Source of the DNA: an uncultured Oscillospiraceae bacterium
Lineage (GTDB): Bacteria; Bacillota; Clostridia; Oscillospirales; Ruminococcaceae
Assembly: GCA_900552945.1 (NCBI GenBank)
Contig: USBI01000047.1
Span: 1 to 12,750, forward strand
Direction of reading: 5' to 3'
DNA length: 12,750 nucleotides
Within the stretch, counting starts at the first letter, position 1, and every line of letters starts with the position of its first letter. Shown one piece after another: positions 7,790-12,750 of this stretch. Made by a program: the position numbers and the translations under genes. The notes beneath the pieces are model-generated. The model did no database searches and was not told where the DNA came from. It worked only from the letters and a program-made list of their open reading frames with translations.

Positions 7790-7838
7790 TCCTTTTTACT
7801 GCGATGGACACAGCAGGAAACCGAGCAAGACAACAGAC

Positions 7839-7873
7839 GGCCGCTCTGCATAAAAACAGAGCGGCCTGTTTTT
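7839..7873 (+). terminator. Intrinsic terminator after dusB-GNAT
   Basis: A perfect 10-bp stem, GGCCGCTCTG (7839-7848) with CAGAGCGGCC (7857-7866), closes an 8-base A-rich loop. It is followed by TG and five T residues. It lies 49 bases past the stop of the acetyltransferase gene and separates this operon from ilvD. Confidence 0.93.
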
Positions 7874-7931
7874 ATCCTGCGCCCAATCCACCGCGCAAAG
7901 TTATTCAATCGGCGTGGCATCCGTCCAGCCG

Positions 7932-7960
7932 TTGACATTCACCCAAAAAGGTTTTACAAT
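7932..7960 (+). promoter_or_regulatory. ilvD promoter
   Basis: A perfect -35 TTGACA (7932-7937), a 17-base spacer and a -10 TACAAT (7955-7960). The start would be near 7967, leaving a leader of about 56 nt. That is too short for a T-box, and I see no terminator-antiterminator pair or leader peptide, so any control would have to act through a repressor at the promoter or through initiating nucleotide supply. No palindromic operator stands out. Confidence 0.8.
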
Positions 7961-8022
7961 AGAAAAGACTTTTATGTGGTAAAGCACCAAATAAAGCAAA
8001 TCCAGTTAAAGGCGGTATTTTT

Positions 8023-9693
8023 ATGAACAGTGATGCAGTAACAAAAGGCGTGAAAAGCGCCACCCACCGTGCGTTATTCAACGCGCTGGGATATACAAAA
8101 GAGGAGATGGAACGCCCGCTCGTAGGCATTGTAAGTTCTTATAACGAGATCGTTCCGGGGCACATGAACATTGACAAGATCGTGGAAGCGGTCAAGACCG
8201 GCGTTTCCATGGCGGGAGGCACCCCGATCGTCTTCCCAGCCATTGCGGTCTGTGACGGCATCGCAATGGGTCATCAGGGAATGAAATACTCCTTAGTCAC
8301 CCGTGACCTGATTGCCGATTCCACCGAAGCGATGGCGATGGCGCACGCGTTCGACGCGCTGGTCATGATTCCCAACTGCGACAAAAACGTTCCGGGGCTT
8401 CTCATGGCGGCGGCACGGCTCAATATCCCGACCATCTTCGTCAGCGGCGGCCCGATGCTCGCCGGTAAGGTAGATGGCTGCAAGACCAGTTTCTCCAGCA
8501 TTTCCGAAGCGGTCGGCGCTTACAACGGCGGGAAGATCACCAAAGAAAAACTGGACGAGTACGAAGAGAACACCTGCCCGACCTGCGGCTCCTGCTCCGG
8601 CATGTACACGGCAAACAGCATGAACTGCCTGACCGAAGTGCTCGGCATGGGTCTTCCCGGAAACGGCACCATCCCGGCGGTTTATTCGGCGCGCATTCGG
8701 CTTGCAAAACACGCCGGCATGAAGATCATGGAACTCCTTGAAAAAAACATCCGTCCGCGTGACATCATGACCGAAGCCGCGTTCAAAAACGCGCTGACCA
8801 TGGACATGGCGCTCGGATGCTCCACCAACAGCATGCTCCATCTGCCTGCCATTGCGCACGAAGCCGGCATTGAGCTTAACGTGGACATGGCAAACGCCAT
8901 CAGCGAAAAAACGCCGAACCTTTGCCATCTCGCACCGGCTGGCCGCCACTATGTGGAAGAGCTCAACGAAGCGGGTGGCATTCCGGCTGTTATGAGCGAG
9001 ATCAACAAACTCGGCCTGCTTGAGACCGATCTCATCACCTGCACCGGTAAGACCGTTGCGGAAAACATTGCGAATGCAGTCAACAAAAACCCGGAGATCA
9101 TCCGCCCGGTGGAAAATCCGTACAGCAAGACCGGCGGCATCGCCGTTCTGCGCGGCAATCTCGCGCCGGACTCCTGCGTCGTCAAACGTTCCGCGGTCGC
9201 GCCGGAAATGCTCAAGCACTCCGGCCCTGCGCGTGTCTTTGACTGTGAAGAGGACGCGATGGCAGCCATCAACGGCGGAAAAATCGTGGAAGGCGATGTT
9301 GTCATCATCCGCTACGAAGGCCCGAAAGGCGGCCCGGGCATGCGTGAGATGCTCAACCCCACCTCCGCAATCGTAGGACGCGGCCTCGGCAGCACCGTCG
9401 CACTGATCACCGACGGCCGTTTCTCCGGCGCGACCCGCGGCGCTGCAATCGGGCACGTATCACCCGAAGCAGCGGTAGGCGGTAACATCGCGCTCATTGA
9501 GGAAGGCGATATCATCGACATTGACATCAACGCCAATACCATCAATGTTCGTGTCAGCGATGAAGAGCTTCAAAAACGCCGTGCGGCATGGAAACCTCGC
9601 CAGCCGAAGATCACAACCGGCTACCTCGCGCGTTATGCGGCGCTGGTCACCTCCGGCAACCGCGGCGCTATTTTGGAAGTCCCGAAAAAATAA
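8023..9693 (+). CDS. ilvD: Dihydroxy-acid dehydratase
   Basis: Iron-sulfur enzyme that dehydrates 2,3-dihydroxy-isovalerate and 2,3-dihydroxy-3-methylvalerate to the keto acids of valine, leucine and isoleucine synthesis. The 556-residue length is normal. Motifs seen: SYNEIVPGH (39-47), [11 protein letters not shown] (77-87), PNCDK with Cys119 (117-121), [15 protein letters not shown] with Cys191 (188-202), and DGRFSG near the C-terminus. The first of the three cysteines used by the [2Fe-2S] subgroup (PC in that family) is Gly46 here, as in the oxygen-sensitive E. coli [4Fe-4S] enzyme, which suits an anaerobe. The start is ATG at 8023 behind AAGGCGG at a 7-base spacing. It stands alone, with its own promoter and terminator and no ilvBN, ilvC or leu genes beside it. 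The related Edd and sugar-acid dehydratases are less likely given the overall match to IlvD. Confidence 0.96.
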   Translation: MNSDAVTKGVKSATHRALFNALGYTKEEMERPLVGIVSSYNEIVPGHMNIDKIVEAVKTGVSMAGGTPIVFPAIAVCDGIAMGHQGMKYSLVTRDLIADSTEAMAMAHAFDALVMIPNCDKNVPGLLMAAARLNIPTIFVSGGPMLAGKVDGCKTSFSSISEAVGAYNGGKITKEKLDEYEENTCPTCGSCSGMYTANSMNCLTEVLGMGLPGNGTIPAVYSARIRLAKHAGMKIMELLEKNIRPRDIMTEAAFKNALTMDMALGCSTNSMLHLPAIAHEAGIELNVDMANAISEKTPNLCHLAPAGRHYVEELNEAGGIPAVMSEINKLGLLETDLITCTGKTVAENIANAVNKNPEIIRPVENPYSKTGGIAVLRGNLAPDSCVVKRSAVAPEMLKHSGPARVFDCEEDAMAAINGGKIVEGDVVIIRYEGPKGGPGMREMLNPTSAIVGRGLGSTVALITDGRFSGATRGAAIGHVSPEAAVGGNIALIEEGDIIDIDINANTINVRVSDEELQKRRAAWKPRQPKITTGYLARYAALVTSGNRGAILEVPKK

Positions 9694-9700
9694 AGCTGTT

Positions 9701-9746
9701 AAAATAAAGAAAAGCGCCTGCTTTTGCAGGCGCTTTTCTTTATTTT
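9701..9746. terminator. Long perfect hairpin terminator after ilvD, likely bidirectional
   Basis: A 21-bp perfect inverted repeat (9701-9721 with 9726-9746) encloses a TTTT loop. Its G+C-rich core GCGCCTGC sits next to the loop and the outer arms are A-rich and T-rich, so either strand reads as a stem followed by a U-rich tract. It begins 7 bases past the ilvD stop and can also stop any transcript escaping the dnaJ terminator. Confidence 0.93.
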
Positions 9747-9872
9747 CCGTTACAAGGTTTTATGAAAACAGTACACACAAAGAACAAACAAATGGTATCA
9801 GCACAGCCTTCATGTTCCCGCATTACCGTCGAAGAAAGATTAGGGCACGTACCGCAAACCAATTGATCGCGC

Positions 9873-9902
9873 AAAAAAGCACCGGGTAAAACCCGGTGCT
9901 TT
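9873..9902 (-). terminator. Intrinsic terminator of the dnaK-dnaJ operon
   Basis: Read on the minus strand, a 12-bp stem (9891-9902 with 9876-9887) closes a three-base TTT loop. The descending arm runs into six U residues (the A-run at 9873-9878). It begins 4 bases after the dnaJ stop codon. The 126 bases between it and the ilvD terminator hold only one short open frame, discussed under findings. Confidence 0.93.
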
Positions 9903-9906
9903 GGTT

Positions 9907-11067
9907 TTAGCCGCCGAAATTCTTTTTCAGCGTTTCAAAAAAGCTTTTCTTTTTTTCATGCTGCTTTTCATTGAGCAGCGCGTCAAAACTGCGCAAAGCG
10001 TCCTTCTGCTGTTTGCTGAGATTCTTCGGGACCTCAATGTTCATCTTCACATACTGGTCACCGCGTCCACGCGCGTTGATCCGCTGAACGCCCTTTCCAC
10101 GCAACCGAACCACCGTTTCCGGCTGGAATCCTTCCGGAATGGTATACTTTACCTTGCCGTCAATGGTCGGAACAACGATCTCATCTCCCAGCACAGCCTG
10201 CGCATAGGTGATGGGAATATCACACCAGATATCAAACCCACGGCGGGTGAAAAGCGGGTCCGGACGCACATTAACATTCACGATCAAATCGCCGGCCGGT
10301 CCGCCGTTCATGCCATGATCACCGCGGCCCGAAATAGAAAACGCCTGACCATCATCAATACCGGCAGGAATATTGACATGCACCGACTTGCTGGTGCGCA
10401 CCCGGCCGCCGCCATGGCACTTCGGGCAGGGATTTTCCACAATTTTTCCTTTCCCTCCGCAACGGGAACAGGGGCGAGTCGTCTGCACCACACCAAACGG
10501 AGTACGCTGACTGACCCGAACTTGACCTCTGCCTCCGCAGTCCGGACAGGTTTTCGCGGTCGTTCCCTTTGCCGCGCCGGAGCCGCCGCATTCCGGGCAT
10601 GCGTCCATCGAAGAAATGGTGACATCTTTTTCACAGCCTTTACAGGCTTCGAGGAAGCCGATGGTAATATTGGCTTCCACATCCGCACCACGGCGCGGCC
10701 CATTCGGGTTGCTGCGGGCTGCACCACCGAATCCACCGCCGAAAAAGCCTTCAAAAATATCACCGATATCGCCAAAATCAAATCCGCCGAATCCGGCACC
10801 GCCGTAACCTGCGCCGCCGGCACCCGCACCGTAGTTCGGGTCAACGCCCGCATGGCCAAACTGGTCATAACGCGCTTTTTTTGTGCTGTCGGAAAGGACT
10901 TCGTACGCTTCGTTGACCTCTTTGAATTTTGCTTCGGCCTCTTTGTTGCCAGGGTTCAAATCCGGATGGTATTTCTTGGCCATCTTCCGGTATGCTTTTT
11001 TTATTTCATCGTCGCTGGCGTTCTTTGTCACGCCAAGGACTTCATAGTAATCGCGTTTCTCTGCCAA
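9907..11067 (-). CDS. dnaJ: Chaperone protein DnaJ (Hsp40)
   Basis: Co-chaperone that binds unfolded clients and stimulates DnaK ATPase activity. It is a class A protein of 386 residues with the full domain order. The J domain (about 5-70) has the essential HPD at 34-36. A Gly/Phe-rich stretch runs at about 79-118. Four zinc-binding repeats follow: CPECGGSG (157-164), CPDCGGRG (174-181), CSRCGGKG (200-207) and CPKCHGGG (214-221). The C-terminal beta-sandwich substrate domains complete it. An extra CKGC pair (142-145) precedes the first repeat. The longest frame starts at a TTG at 11088, but the TTG at 11067 gives the standard beginning [13 protein letters not shown] and has an AAGGGTGG site a few bases upstream, so it is chosen. 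It lies 101 bp downstream of dnaK across a structured spacer, and a strong terminator follows. Confidence 0.96.
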   Translation of the reverse strand: MAEKRDYYEVLGVTKNASDDEIKKAYRKMAKKYHPDLNPGNKEAEAKFKEVNEAYEVLSDSTKKARYDQFGHAGVDPNYGAGAGGAGYGGAGFGGFDFGDIGDIFEGFFGGGFGGAARSNPNGPRRGADVEANITIGFLEACKGCEKDVTISSMDACPECGGSGAAKGTTAKTCPDCGGRGQVRVSQRTPFGVVQTTRPCSRCGGKGKIVENPCPKCHGGGRVRTSKSVHVNIPAGIDDGQAFSISGRGDHGMNGGPAGDLIVNVNVRPDPLFTRRGFDIWCDIPITYAQAVLGDEIVVPTIDGKVKYTIPEGFQPETVVRLRGKGVQRINARGRGDQYVKMNIEVPKNLSKQQKDALRSFDALLNEKQHEKKKSFFETLKKNFGG

Positions 11068-11115
11068 ATTATGCCCACCCTTTACCAATTATGTACCGGA
11101 AAAACCGGTTTTAAA

Positions 11116-11160
11116 TCACCACAGCACCCCCACCGAAAAGGCAGGGGTGCAACATGGTGA
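11116..11160 (-). other. Hairpin in the dnaK-dnaJ spacer
   Basis: An imperfect stem-loop starts 8 bases after the dnaK stop codon. TCACCA (11116-11121) pairs with TGGTGA (11155-11160), and GCACCCC (11124-11130) pairs with GGGGTGC (11144-11150). A further CC/GG pairing is possible in the loop. On the transcribed strand it is followed by ATTTAAAACC rather than a U-run, so it is not a canonical terminator. A second small 5-bp hairpin (11095-11109) follows before the dnaJ ribosome-binding site. Roles in partial termination or mRNA stability are inferred. Confidence 0.6.
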
Positions 11161-11168
11161 AGATTATT

Positions 11169-12750
<1,582 letters not shown>

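Noticed and set aside
7967..8022. T-box or leader-peptide attenuator upstream of ilvD
   Set aside because: The leader is only about 56 nt, with no specifier stem, no T-box sequence and no terminator hairpin.
8293..9456. A 387-codon minus-strand frame opposite ilvD, and a similar 419-codon plus-strand frame opposite dnaJ (9901-11160)
   Set aside because: Both mirror well-supported genes, show no family motifs and have no plausible ribosome-binding site or promoter.

Overview
The window is about 12.75 kb of ordinary chromosomal DNA with moderate-to-high G+C. It fits an anaerobic low-G+C-lineage Firmicute of the class Clostridia, perhaps near the Oscillospiraceae/Ruminococcaceae. The basis for this is a YwlE-type phosphatase, a polymerase I with a degenerate proofreading domain, an autonomous dnaK-dnaJ pair, strong Shine-Dalgarno sites and sigma-A-type promoters. 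The placement is inference from gene style; there is no rRNA gene to confirm it.

Layout from left to right. (1) 1-1457, minus: GTP-dependent phosphoenolpyruvate carboxykinase, lacking its C-terminus at the window edge, with its own promoter. (2) 1596-6125, minus: a tight four-gene operon read as polA, then a YwlE-like low-molecular-weight phosphatase, then rimI, then tsaD. The last two junctions overlap. A good extended -10 promoter lies at 6226-6254. (3) 6363-7789, plus: a dusB-family tRNA dihydrouridine synthase translationally coupled to a GNAT acetyltransferase, closed by an intrinsic terminator. (4) 8023-9693, plus: a single ilvD gene with a consensus promoter and a long perfect-hairpin terminator. 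(5) 9907-12750, minus: dnaJ preceded by dnaK, the latter lacking its N-terminus at the window edge. The pair ends in a strong terminator facing ilvD.

The genes serve central metabolism (PEP/oxaloacetate interconversion and branched-chain amino acid synthesis), DNA repair and replication, tRNA modification (t6A by TsaD, dihydrouridine by DusB), ribosomal protein acetylation, and protein folding. I see no mobile element, CRISPR array, phage gene, defence island, tRNA or rRNA, and no candidate for a new system. No gene-free stretch exceeds about 240 bases. The points most worth a second look are the arginine-phosphatase signature in the polA operon, the structured dnaK-dnaJ spacer, and the crowded promoter region between polA and dusB. 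Several start codons were moved from the longest possible reading on the basis of ribosome-binding-site spacing (tsaD, the phosphatase, polA, dnaJ).
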